Source of the DNA: Scytonema sp045865695
GTDB lineage: Bacteria; Cyanobacteriota; Cyanobacteriia; Cyanobacteriales; Nostocaceae
Length of the DNA stretch: 64,000 nt
Assembly (NCBI RefSeq): GCF_045865695.1
Contig: NZ_BAACAP010000195.1
Coordinates: forward strand, 1-64,000
Direction: 5' to 3'
In this document: positions 25,653 through 34,358 of the stretch, one piece after another
Numbering within the stretch: the first letter of the stretch is position 1
How the letters are laid out: each line of letters begins with the position of its first letter
Position numbers and translations under genes: made by a program
The notes under the pieces: model-generated
Databases searched by the model: none
Seen by the model: the letters and a program-made list of their open reading frames with translations, nothing else
Told to the model about the DNA's origin: nothing

Positions 25653-25798
25653 CTTCAACAGCTATGCCGTCTCACATCATGCACGAAGGTTAGAGTAAAA
25701 GATGTCACTATGAGTTATATTTAACTTGGTACATAGTACCCAGGGATGTATATTGCAAAAAAGCGATTGCCTCGCGTCCTAAAAATTAAATTATTGCT

Positions 25799-27103
25799 AT
25801 GAACCCAGAGGAATTTCAAACACCACAACCAACTGATGAGCCATTGATGACAAGCCAACAGCAAGAAATAAAATCTGAACAACCAGAAAAATCATCTGTG
25901 GAGTCGGTGGTAGAAATATCAGCGCAAAATACTCAAGTTGACACAGAACAAGATCGACCTGCTTCTGTTTTGCCTGTATCGGACGTAGAACCAACAGATG
26001 CGACAGATGCGACAGAAAAGTCAACGAATGAGGCAATGACGCAGTTAGAACAAGAAATTACCGCCCTGGAGTCAGATGTAAAATCAGAATCAGACAAGAG
26101 CGATCGAGAAGCAGAAGCAGCACAACGACTCCAAGAGTTGCAACGCCAAGAACAAGCACTCAGAAGAGAAATCTCTAGTTTACAAGCATCCCACAAAACC
26201 CTCCAATTGCAATTTGGGGAAACTCAAATGGCGATGTCACAATTGGTACAAGACGCTTTGTCTCAGTTAGAACAACGCAAACAGGCATTGCAAATTTCTG
26301 TAGAACAACTAGAACGGCGTCAAGAACGCATTCGTAATGAAATGCGGACGACTTTCGCGGGTTCTTCCCAAGATTTAGCAATTCGGGTACAAGGTTTTAA
26401 AGATTACCTGACAGGAAGCTTGCAGGACTTAGTCGCAGCAGCAGAACAAATGCAACTGGTGCCACAATCAAAACCAGAACCGGAAGTGCTTGAGGTAAGA
26501 GAGATAAGATCGGAAGTCAAGCCGAAGGAATCACAATCCATAACACCTCAATTTGCCCAACAGCAATTTCAGGACACGATTAAGCAAATTCGTCGTTTGA
26601 TTGACCAGTACAGAACAAAACCAGATTACTACGGTCCGGCTTGGCAATTGCGTCGCACCTTTGAACCAATTCATGCAGAACGAGTCTCTAATTGGTTCTT
26701 TAACCAAGGGGGTCGAGGTGCTTTACGCACAATGGGCAGTCGGTTACAGAATATTTTGATTGCCTCAGCAGTTATTTCAATATTAAATAAGCTGTATGGC
26801 GATCGCGTTAGGACTTTAGTATTAGCAAATACACCAGAACGTCTAGGAGAATGGCGACGGGGTTTACAAGATTGCTTGGGAATAGGTCGTCCTGACTTTG
26901 GACCGGATAGGGGCGTGGTATTGTTTGAAACACCAGAGGCTTTAGCACAAAAAGCAGAGAGACTGGAAAAAGCCAATTTATTGCCCTTGATTATCATTGA
27001 TGATTCGGAAGAGCAAATTAGTTTAGCATTGCTGCAATTTCCCCTATGGCTAGCTTTTGCTCCCGACCCTAAAATGATGAGAACTTATGATGATGATTTT
27101 TAA
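25799..27103 (+). CDS. DUF3086 family protein with coiled coil
   Basis: 434 residues. N-terminal 90 residues acidic and low-complexity, then a long coiled coil (about 85-190: LQELQRQEQALRREISSLQA, LVQDALSQLEQRKQALQISV), then the globular DUF3086 domain (TIKQIRRLIDQYRTKPDYYG, WFFNQGGRGALRTMGSRLQN, ILNKLYGDRVRTLVLANTPE, LGIGRPDFGPDRGVVLFETP). Cyanobacteria-specific, function unknown. Lies between the MlaE/DUF3119 genes and plsY, on the same strand. Confidence 0.88.
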   Translation: MNPEEFQTPQPTDEPLMTSQQQEIKSEQPEKSSVESVVEISAQNTQVDTEQDRPASVLPVSDVEPTDATDATEKSTNEAMTQLEQEITALESDVKSESDKSDREAEAAQRLQELQRQEQALRREISSLQASHKTLQLQFGETQMAMSQLVQDALSQLEQRKQALQISVEQLERRQERIRNEMRTTFAGSSQDLAIRVQGFKDYLTGSLQDLVAAAEQMQLVPQSKPEPEVLEVREIRSEVKPKESQSITPQFAQQQFQDTIKQIRRLIDQYRTKPDYYGPAWQLRRTFEPIHAERVSNWFFNQGGRGALRTMGSRLQNILIASAVISILNKLYGDRVRTLVLANTPERLGEWRRGLQDCLGIGRPDFGPDRGVVLFETPEALAQKAERLEKANLLPLIIIDDSEEQISLALLQFPLWLAFAPDPKMMRTYDDDF

Positions 27104-27159
27104 TCAGTGACCAGTAACCAGTGACCAGTGACCAGTGATTTAATGACAAATGACAAATT
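27104..27159. repeat. Heptamer array (CCAGTGA/CCAGTAA)
   Basis: About five units in the short DUF3086-plsY spacer, ending in AATGACAAATTATG at the plsY start. Confidence 0.6.
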
Positions 27160-27852
27160 ATGATGACTTGGTTTAGTTTGTGTGGGGCGGTTTTGATTTT
27201 GGCTTATCTACTGGGTTCGATACCTACCGGATATACAGTGGCTAAGCTTCTTAAGGGGATTGATATTCGGGAAGTTGGTTCTGGATCGACTGGTGCAACC
27301 AATGTACTGAGAACTTTGGGGACAGGACCGGGCGCTTTTGTTTTACTTGTGGATTGTTTGAAGGGTGTCTTGGCAATCTTCCTGGTTTACTGGTTTTTTG
27401 ACTTTGCTTCTAGTCAAAGCTTGGTTCCTTCAACAGTGGATATTCAATTATGGCAACCTTGGATGGTGACTTTGGCTGGTTTATTTGCTGTTTTGGGACA
27501 TAGCAAATCTATATTTTTGGGTTTTAGTGGCGGTAAATCAGTTGCTACTAGTTTAGGGCTTTTGCTTTCTATGAATTGGATGGTTGGTTTGGCAACAGTT
27601 GGTGTGTTTGCTGTTGTTGTGGCAATATCTCGGATTGTTTCTTTAAGTTCTATTGCAGGTGCGATCGCTGTGCCTATTTTGATGGTAATTCTACATCAAC
27701 CACTCCCCTACGTTTTATTTGGTGTTATTGGTGGTTTGTATGTTATTTTGCGCCACAGCAGCAATATTCAACGTTTGCTAGCAGGTACTGAACCAAAAAT
27801 TGGGCAAAAGGCACAGGTTGAAGTAGAACCAACCGCGAACTCGGCTAGTTAA
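27160..27852 (+). CDS. plsY: Glycerol-3-phosphate acyltransferase PlsY
   Basis: 230 residues, polytopic membrane enzyme that transfers acyl from acyl-phosphate to glycerol-3-phosphate, the first step of phospholipid synthesis. Motif 1 LGSIPTGY, motif 2 VGSGSTGATNVLR, the KG segment DCLKGVLAI, and motif 3 HSKSIFLGFSGGKSVATSLG are all present. Either of the first two Met codons (27160, 27163) may be the start. Last gene of the MlaE-DUF3119-DUF3086-plsY run. Confidence 0.93.
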   Translation: MMTWFSLCGAVLILAYLLGSIPTGYTVAKLLKGIDIREVGSGSTGATNVLRTLGTGPGAFVLLVDCLKGVLAIFLVYWFFDFASSQSLVPSTVDIQLWQPWMVTLAGLFAVLGHSKSIFLGFSGGKSVATSLGLLLSMNWMVGLATVGVFAVVVAISRIVSLSSIAGAIAVPILMVILHQPLPYVLFGVIGGLYVILRHSSNIQRLLAGTEPKIGQKAQVEVEPTANSAS

Positions 27853-27916
27853 CGCTCTTCTATCACTTTGGAGGGAGAATAATTGAGGCGAATAGAATTC
27901 GCTGCTATACAAACAA

Positions 27917-27934
27917 AGTCCGCCTACGCGGACT
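27917..27934. terminator. AGTCCGC/GCGGACT hairpin after plsY
   Basis: Perfect 7-bp stem with a 4-base loop (CTAC). No T-run; related to the hairpin at 16220. Followed near 27988-28010 by a second C-run/G-run palindrome (CCCCCCTTTTTAAGGGGGG type). Confidence 0.45.
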
Positions 27935-28053
27935 AACGTAAAAACAGAGTTTCAAATTTTCTTTGGGGACTTTTAAGAGTATTTTCCCCCCTTTTTAAGG
28001 GGGGCTAGGGGGGATCGCGATGGATCTTCTTGATATGAAACCAGATTTTGACA

Positions 28054-28617
28054 CTATGACCAAAACTCTAACTCTGGAAAAGTAGGAGAAATAATGCGTT
28101 CTTCTCCCACGTAAGTCATAGCATCGTAAAAGCCTTCTACTAGGATGCATATTGTTATTACTTCTTGAATGGGATCGACAATCCAGTATTCGGGAATTCC
28201 AAGAACAGCATATTCCGAACGCTTACTTCAATAATCGGTAATTCGAGTAGATTCACTGACTACCTCGACTACAAGAATGGGCGGTGGTCCGTTAAGTTCG
28301 ATAACTGCTTCCCGATTAGACAGCGCATCCCACTGTTCTACAGGTAAAACTACTACGTCTGGAACTCGTGAAGTGTCCCAGCGCCCCCCGCGAGGGGAGC
28401 GAATTCCGACGGAAAACTTTTGTGCAATCCAATTCCTTCCCATTTTGGCACTTTCATCATCGAACTTTCGTTCTAAAAACTTAGAGATTCCACCATGTTT
28501 GCCAGTTCCAAGACTCATGGGAATTAATTCTCCATCAACCAGTTCGTATTGAGTATCTGTGCCATCGTTATATTGCAGGTACTCTTCAAAAGTCAATTTT
28601 TTGATTGCGGCGGTCAT
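28054..28617 (-). pseudogene. Uma2-family (PD-(D/E)XK) protein interrupted by one in-frame TGA
   Basis: The frame starts MTAAIKKLTFEEYLQYNDG (28617) and carries ELVDGELIPMSLGTGKH, SRVPDVVVLPVEQW and PPILVVEVVSEST, the nuclease-like core. A TGA at 28228-28230 follows RITDY; the same frame goes on SKRSEYAVLGIPEYWIVDPI and ends ELEFWS at 28054. The family has an Arg at the stop position (DYRxKRxEYA), so a single CGA-to-TGA transition explains it. Otherwise full length (about 187 codons). An upstream ATG at 28653 exists but the family start is MTA. Confidence 0.85.
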
Positions 28618-28640
28618 TGCGATCGCACTCCTCATTGCTG

Positions 28641-29009
28641 TTATTTTTGCCAAACGACTAATATCACTCCACTAACAATTAAACCCAAGCCTACTAAACG
28701 TACAAGAGGAATTGATTCTTTGAATATGAAGTAACCTAACAAAACTGAGAAAACATAAACTAAAGATGCAGACGGACCTGCAATGCTCAAATTGACTCTA
28801 GTCAAAAGCAGTATGTAGGCTAGAGCACCTAAACCATAACAGCCTAGCCCTGCTAGTAATTCAGGTGTTGTAGCTATGCTGAGAATATGACTCACCGTGT
28901 TGGCTGAATTCACTTTTCCCAACTTAGCTGCACCTAACTTTAAAAAAAACTGCCCTGCGACACTAACTAAGACAGACGTTAATAGTAAACAAAATTCTTG
29001 CCAATTCAT
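28641..29009 (-). CDS. EamA/SMR-like small transporter
   Basis: 122 residues with four hydrophobic helices (EFCLLLTSVLVSVAGQFFLK, LLAGLGCYGLGALAYILLLT, SASLVYVFSVLLGYFIFKES, VGLGLIVSGVILVVWQK). It looks like half of an EamA/DMT transporter and would dimerise as EmrE-like carriers do. The conserved glutamate-bearing KESIPLVRLVGLGLI segment is typical. Substrate unknown. Ends 23 bases before the Uma2 remnant on the same strand. Confidence 0.8.
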   Translation of the reverse strand: MNWQEFCLLLTSVLVSVAGQFFLKLGAAKLGKVNSANTVSHILSIATTPELLAGLGCYGLGALAYILLLTRVNLSIAGPSASLVYVFSVLLGYFIFKESIPLVRLVGLGLIVSGVILVVWQK

Positions 29010-29100
29010 ACAGTTTCATCAATTTATTCATTAAGAGCCGCTAGTCCAAGCGATGATAACTAAAATTTATATAATTTTCTCATGTTATAGCAATCGTATT

Positions 29101-29197
29101 TGATTTGTGAAATATACGTAGTAGGGTGGGCAATGCCCACCAACAGCAAACGTGCGGCGTAGCCCTACCTACAATACTTAAAATTTTTCACAAATCA
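29101..29197. mobile_element. 97-bp MITE-like element with 12-bp inverted ends
   Basis: TGATTTGTGAAA (29101-29112) and its exact complement (29186-29197) enclose palindromic GTAGGGTGGGCAATGCCCACC and a closing GTAGCCCTACCTAC. Lies in the promoter region upstream of der. Confidence 0.6.
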
Positions 29198-29304
29198 TTT
29201 ATGATTCCTATATATCCCATCAGAGGCAATACAACTATTTACGTAAAATTTAGTCTAAGCTAGCTACAATAAAGATTTGGAGCATCGTGCATCCTTATAT
29301 TATT

Positions 29305-30666
29305 ATGCGTCTTCCTATCGTAGCTATTATTGGTCGCCCTAATGTGGGCAAATCTACCTTCGTCAATCGTTTGGCAGGAGAACAATCTGCTATTGTTCAT
29401 GATGAACCGGGTGTAACTCGCGATCGCACTTACAGAGAAGCTTACTGGAACGGCCGCGACTTTTTAGTTGTAGACACGGGTGGTTTGGTATTTAATGACG
29501 ACACGGAATTTTTACCGTTGATTCGCCAACAGGCAATGGCAGCTTTGCAAGAAGCAAGCGTTGCTATCTTTGTAGTGGATGGTCAGACGGGACCGACTCC
29601 CGCCGATGAAGAAATTGCTGAGTGGTTGCGCCAACAAACAGTTCCTGTCATCCTAGCTGTAAACAAATGTGAATCTCCAGAAACTGGCTTAATTCAAGCT
29701 GCTGAATTTTGGGAATTGGGATTGGGAGAACCTTTTGCTGTTTCTGCCATTCATGGAAGCGGAACGGGGGATTTACTTGATGTACTCGTAACCTATCTCC
29801 CCGACATTAAGGACATTCCCGCCCTTGAAGAAATTAAAGTGGCAATTGTGGGAAGACCAAATGTCGGCAAATCTAGTTTGTTGAATGCCTTTGTGGGAGA
29901 AGAAAGAGCGATCGTTAGCCCAATTTCAGGTACAACCCGCGATGCTATTGACACGGTTGTTGAGCGCAATGGCAAAACTTATCGCTTAATCGACACAGCC
30001 GGGATTCGCAAAAAGAAAAATGTGGAATACGGTCCAGAATTTTTTAGTATTAACCGTGCTTTCAAAGCGATTCGTCGCGCTGATGTGGTTTTATTGGTCA
30101 TAGATGCTCTAGATGGAGTGACCGAACAAGACCAAAAGTTGGCTGGACGCATTATTGAAGATGGTCGAGCTTGTGTACTGGTTGTTAATAAATGGGATGC
30201 TGTAGAAAAAGACTCTTACACAATCTACGATTACCAGAAACATTTGGAAGAACGACTGCACTTTACTGAATGGGCAGAAATTATTTTTGTCAGTGCTTTG
30301 ACTGGGCAAAGGGTTGAGAAGATTCTAGAATTGGTGGACAGGGCATCTGAATCGCACAAACGTCGCGTGAGTACAGCAGTTGTTAACGAAGTTTTGGAAG
30401 AAGCTGTTGGCAGACACACTCCACCTGTTTCTCGTGCTGGTCGTCAGGGTAGAATTTATTACGGAACTCAAGTCAGTACTCAGCCGCCTACAATAGCATT
30501 ATTTGTTAACGAAGCTAAACGCTTTAATGACAACTACCGCCGTTACATTGAGCGACAATTTCGTCAGAATTTGGGTTTTCAAGGCACTCCCATTCGTATA
30601 TTCTGGCGAAGTAAGAAAAGTCGTGATGTCGAAAGTACTAATGCAAATCGAGCGACACGAGTGTAA
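29305..30666 (+). CDS. der: Ribosome biogenesis GTPase Der (EngA)
   Basis: About 453 residues with two consecutive G domains, each with its own P-loop GRPNVGKS (one at the N-terminus, one after residue 175), DTGG/DTAG switch motifs and NKC/NKWD base-recognition motifs, followed by a C-terminal KH-like domain (GTPIRIFWRSKKS). Der is essential for 50S ribosome assembly. The frame starts formally at a GTG (29287); the ATG at 29305 (MRLPIVAIIG) matches the family start and is preferred. Confidence 0.95.
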   Translation: MRLPIVAIIGRPNVGKSTFVNRLAGEQSAIVHDEPGVTRDRTYREAYWNGRDFLVVDTGGLVFNDDTEFLPLIRQQAMAALQEASVAIFVVDGQTGPTPADEEIAEWLRQQTVPVILAVNKCESPETGLIQAAEFWELGLGEPFAVSAIHGSGTGDLLDVLVTYLPDIKDIPALEEIKVAIVGRPNVGKSSLLNAFVGEERAIVSPISGTTRDAIDTVVERNGKTYRLIDTAGIRKKKNVEYGPEFFSINRAFKAIRRADVVLLVIDALDGVTEQDQKLAGRIIEDGRACVLVVNKWDAVEKDSYTIYDYQKHLEERLHFTEWAEIIFVSALTGQRVEKILELVDRASESHKRRVSTAVVNEVLEEAVGRHTPPVSRAGRQGRIYYGTQVSTQPPTIALFVNEAKRFNDNYRRYIERQFRQNLGFQGTPIRIFWRSKKSRDVESTNANRATRV

Positions 30667-30748
30667 CAATTGTCATTTGTCATTTGTTCTTTGTCCTTTG
30701 TACGTGACAAATGACAAATGACAAATGACAAATGACAAATGACAAATG
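30664..30748. repeat. Inverted heptamer arrays (GTCATTT ... AAATGAC)
   Basis: TGTCATTTGTCATTTG in one direction, then about six AAATGAC/CAAATGA units. The two halves are complementary and would form a long hairpin between der and ecfT, plausibly limiting readthrough. Confidence 0.7.
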
Positions 30749-30756
30749 ACTAAAAA

Positions 30757-31680
30757 ATGGATTTACTGCGATCGCTTCCTATTGGTCTTTATTTAGAACA
30801 ACCACAAACTTGGCTGCACAAACTAGACCCGCGTGTTAAGTTTTTTTGGTTGATGAGTTTTCTCACAACTTATTTATATGCCAACAATTTTTGGCGCGTT
30901 CTGTTGGTGGTTATCTTGATTCTGGCAACTCTAATTGCTCGCATTCCCAGGCGGGTCTGGGGACAGCAAATGGGTTGGCTGTTAACTCTGTGCTTTTTTG
31001 TTCTTGTTATTTTATCTATTAGCCCTGATGGTTACAGCATAAATTACCATCCACGTTTGCCGTCTCAACAACAAACAGTGGCGAAAGAAGCCACTCCTTC
31101 TCCCTCAATAACACCTCTACCGGGAAGTACAAAACAAGAATATAACTATGTCTTATTTGATAGGGGACCTGTGAGAGTCACTCGCCATTCTGTAGATTTG
31201 GCTATACGTGTTAGTACAATGGTGTTTACATTAATTTATAGTACAAATTTATACTTATTAACAACTGCACCAGAGGAAATTACAGCAGCTATAGAAAATT
31301 TGATGCAACCACTGGAAAGGTTTAAAATACCCGTTACTGAACTCACTTTGACATTAACTTTGTCTTTGCGGTTTATTCCCCTTGTTTTGGAAGAGATTCA
31401 GAATTTGATTCGTTCTGTTATGACAAGGGCGATTAACTGGAAGAAGTTGGGGTTAAAAGGAGCAGTGAAAGTGTGGATGCTGGTTGCAGAAAGACTTTTG
31501 GAAAATTTGCTTCTCCGAGCAGAACAAATGGCGAATGCGATGATGGTACGAGGTTTTACTAGTCCTAGCGAACATCGGGTACAGTGGCATAACTTACGAT
31601 TGGGAAGACGCGATTGGCTGGCGATCGTGTTTCTTATCCTATTTTGGGGAGTGCGTCTTGCTATTGGTACGGAAGTATAA
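30757..31680 (+). CDS. Energy-coupling-factor transporter T component (EcfT/CbiQ family)
   Basis: 307 residues; hydrophobic N-terminal half (KFFWLMSFLTTYLYANNFWR, LLVVILILATLIARI), a central cytoplasmic loop, and the EcfT coupling region near the end with the two short Ala-Arg-Gly-type motifs (MTRAINWKKLG, MANAMMVRGFTSPSEH). EcfT links substrate-binding S proteins to the ATPases of vitamin/cobalt/nickel importers; no S or ATPase gene is next to it here. Its 3' end is partially duplicated at 33838-34055. Confidence 0.88.
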   Translation: MDLLRSLPIGLYLEQPQTWLHKLDPRVKFFWLMSFLTTYLYANNFWRVLLVVILILATLIARIPRRVWGQQMGWLLTLCFFVLVILSISPDGYSINYHPRLPSQQQTVAKEATPSPSITPLPGSTKQEYNYVLFDRGPVRVTRHSVDLAIRVSTMVFTLIYSTNLYLLTTAPEEITAAIENLMQPLERFKIPVTELTLTLTLSLRFIPLVLEEIQNLIRSVMTRAINWKKLGLKGAVKVWMLVAERLLENLLLRAEQMANAMMVRGFTSPSEHRVQWHNLRLGRRDWLAIVFLILFWGVRLAIGTEV

Positions 31681-32084
31681 ACTATTCTTAGTAATTTTTG
31701 TATTACTGTTTACACAATCAAGCTTATAATCAAGATAATAAATCTTATTTGGAGTTGTATATCTACCTTAATATAACTCTGAATTGGGGTGCAGAAATCA
31801 TAGTCTTTCTCTAAAACCAGACTACAGATTAAAAAAGATTTATAGTTGTGCTTTAGAGGATGTTTGCAAAGTAGTTGGCTGTCATTTTCATCACATTATT
31901 ACCCCCCTTAGTCCCCCCGATGTATTGGTGGGAAATAAGAGAAATCCAGTTCCCTCCCCTTTCTAAGGGGAGGGTTAGGGTGGGGTAAAAAATATTTGAT
32001 ACATCAATCGTGACTTTTCAAAGATCCTCTTAGCGCCACAACTCAGGATGTGTAGAGTTGATTACAAGTAGAGAGAAAAGTTAG
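31681..32084. other. Intergenic with C/G-run palindromes
   Basis: No gene. Holds CCCCCCTTAGTCCCCCCG-like and CCCTTTCTAAGGGGAGGG-like runs (31900-31975) and, at 31976-32008, the left copy of the 33-bp direct repeat that reappears at 36685. Confidence 0.5.
31976..32008. repeat. Left copy of 33-bp direct repeat bounding the A/T-rich island
   Basis: TAGGGTGGGGTAAAAAATAT... ending ACATCAAT; it differs from the copy at 36685-36717 by one base (GAT versus GCT). The pair is 4.7 kb apart. Confidence 0.75.
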
Positions 32085-33818
32085 ATGAGCGATTCTATAA
32101 AAAGCTTAGTTTTACAAAAACGTAACTTAGTATTTTTATTACCACTAACAATATATGGAATATGGATATTAATTATATATTTATATGGTGTAAATATTCC
32201 AATACTAGATCAGTGGATAGTACCCGGCGAACAAATAGAAAGCTTTTTTAACAATCAATTATCTTTTGCAACTCTTTATAAACAATATAATGAAAGTAGG
32301 AAGTTAATTCCAAACATACTATTTACTGAGCTTGCATGGGTTTTACAAGAATGGAATGTGAAATTAGAAATGATTGTGGGATTACATTTTGCTTTTCTCA
32401 TGTCAATTCTCATATATTTATTGTTGTTATTCACAAATAAGAGTTTTTCTAAAAATATATTTATTCTAATATTTTATGATATTTTACTATTTTCTCCGTC
32501 CTCTTTTAGTAGATGGTTACGAGGTATCACTATACATAGACTTATTCCTGATGCTTGTTTAATCGCAAATGCATTAATTTTTAGATTAAAAATTAATCAA
32601 TCTCTTAAAGTATGGCTATATTCCTTATTTTGTATAATATCACAATATTCTTTTTCTGGAGGAATTATTACATGGTTTATTTCACCATTTTTTATTATTT
32701 TCAATAATCAGCAGAATTTCAATCAAAAAGTCAAGAATATATGCTTATTTATATTATTATTTGTCATCTCAAATATCCTCTATTTTAGAGATTATGTTCA
32801 TCCATCACATCATACAAAACTGAGTGAAATAGCTAAACATCCCTGGCAAGATACAATAACTTATTTTTTAGCCTTTTTGGGTAATATTTTGGGAGGAGAT
32901 TATGAATTAAATGTATTTATAGGATTATTTTTATTGTTGACTTTCGTTTCATTACTAATCTTAAATTTAAAATTTCTTAAAGAAGAAATGATAGTATGGT
33001 TTGCTATAGGATTTTATACAATTGCATTAGGAATAGTAAACACTATTACTAGAGCACCAATGTCAAATCATGTAATTAACCACGCATTAAGACCTGATTA
33101 TATTATTCACTTAGTCTATCTACCATTATCCATAATAGTAATTTTCTTATGTTTGCCTGAATATAATAATAAAAACAATCAAAATTTTAAAAATTTAGTT
33201 TTTTATATTTTAGGAATTATAAGTGCGTTTTATATTAGTAAAAATTATCCAATTAAAATTTTAAACGAATTACAAGGATGGTATTATCAATATAACTATT
33301 CCAAAAGTTGTATTCAGTTGGTTAATTTTTATCAAAATAATAATTGTATTAAGTTGTTATTTCCATTTGATGAACCTCCATATTCTTGGAGTTTAGATTT
33401 AGTAATTGCAAGATTTAAAAATTTAAGTGAATTAAATATTTTACGTCCTGGAATTGTTAAGAATATAAATATAGCAAGGGATGAGCGCGGTGAATGGGGT
33501 TATATAGATTACATACAAAAAGACCAAAACGGTTTTTTAAAAATTACTGGATGGGCTAAACTACCAATGAGAGTAGCAGATGCTGTAATATTAGCTTACC
33601 CTAATGAATCTAATAGTTTGATAGTGCTTGATATCCTATCTATAGGACAAGCAAGACCAGATGTTTCCAAGATATATGGTTTGAAATATACAAATTCAGG
33701 TTGGTCGGGTGATGTGGATTTAAAACGTAAAATTAATAACTTTCATAAATCTCATCTTCAAGCATATGCTTTTGATGCAAGAAAAAATCTTTTTTATCCT
33801 TTAAAAAACTTACATTAA
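32085..33818 (+). CDS. A/T-rich polytopic membrane protein, possible GT-C-like glycosyltransferase
   Basis: 577 residues, strikingly A/T-rich compared with neighbours. About ten hydrophobic helices in the first 420 residues with an extracytoplasmic early loop (NIPILDQWIVPGEQIESFFN), then a soluble C-terminal strand domain (GEWGYIDYIQKDQNGFLKIT, SGDVDLKRKI). The D-Q-W loop after the first helix and the overall topology recall lipid-linked GT-C enzymes, but I cannot name a family. It lies between ecfT and a decayed ecfT 3' copy, close to the polysaccharide cluster, and may have been acquired. Confidence 0.65.
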   Translation: MSDSIKSLVLQKRNLVFLLPLTIYGIWILIIYLYGVNIPILDQWIVPGEQIESFFNNQLSFATLYKQYNESRKLIPNILFTELAWVLQEWNVKLEMIVGLHFAFLMSILIYLLLLFTNKSFSKNIFILIFYDILLFSPSSFSRWLRGITIHRLIPDACLIANALIFRLKINQSLKVWLYSLFCIISQYSFSGGIITWFISPFFIIFNNQQNFNQKVKNICLFILLFVISNILYFRDYVHPSHHTKLSEIAKHPWQDTITYFLAFLGNILGGDYELNVFIGLFLLLTFVSLLILNLKFLKEEMIVWFAIGFYTIALGIVNTITRAPMSNHVINHALRPDYIIHLVYLPLSIIVIFLCLPEYNNKNNQNFKNLVFYILGIISAFYISKNYPIKILNELQGWYYQYNYSKSCIQLVNFYQNNNCIKLLFPFDEPPYSWSLDLVIARFKNLSELNILRPGIVKNINIARDERGEWGYIDYIQKDQNGFLKITGWAKLPMRVADAVILAYPNESNSLIVLDILSIGQARPDVSKIYGLKYTNSGWSGDVDLKRKINNFHKSHLQAYAFDARKNLFYPLKNLH

Positions 33819-33837
33819 TTAATCCAAATAGTATCAG

Positions 33838-34055
33838 CAGAGGTTTTAGCAGTCCTAGGTGCATTGGGGACGATTCAACTTTATTACGATTGGAAAGACG
33901 AGATCGCCAGCCAATCCCGTTTCTTATCCTATTTTGGGGAGTGCGATTGGCAATAGGAACAGATGTATAATTTATTCTTATATCAAGAAGGTTGTATTGC
34001 TGTTTGCAGCAGTGGTATTTTCATAAGGATAATAAATCTTATTCAGGGTTGTGCG
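33838..34055 (+). repeat. Decayed second copy of the ecfT 3' end and downstream DNA
   Basis: Aligns with 31548-31765 at an offset of 2290 (a few indels later on). A 34-base block from GTTTCTTATCCTATTTTGGG onward is shared, as are the stop-codon surroundings and the AATAAATCTTATT downstream sequence. The reading frame is broken. It follows immediately after the membrane gene. Confidence 0.75.
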
Positions 34056-34358
34056 TCTAAATTAGTACAGCACTATTTTTTGTTGTGGATACAGTAATCC
34101 GTAACACAAGTCAACTAAAGTACAATAAGTTACTTGTGAGATGGCGCGATCGCTTTGGATGAGACCGAAGCCACTAGATTTGAAGCAAAAGAGCTACAGA
34201 GAATCGCTTTACAAGGATCTAACCTTTTCTAACAGGTCAAGATGCCAGATCGACACCGTTTGTATAAATTTCTATAGTTTGTAAGTCAAAGGTTTCGGTC
34301 AACAATACAGTTAATCGAGGGATTGTTGTTCATTAGCAAAACTGTTGGAGCTGGAATT
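34056..34358. other. Intergenic, promoter region of the lectin-like gene
   Basis: One GCGATCGC site near 34146; no gene or clear RNA seen. A GGAG at 34347 is the ribosome site of the next gene. Confidence 0.4.

Noticed and set aside
31784..31966. 60-codon frame in the spacer after ecfT
   Set aside because: Runs through C-run palindromes of dispersed repeats; no start signal.
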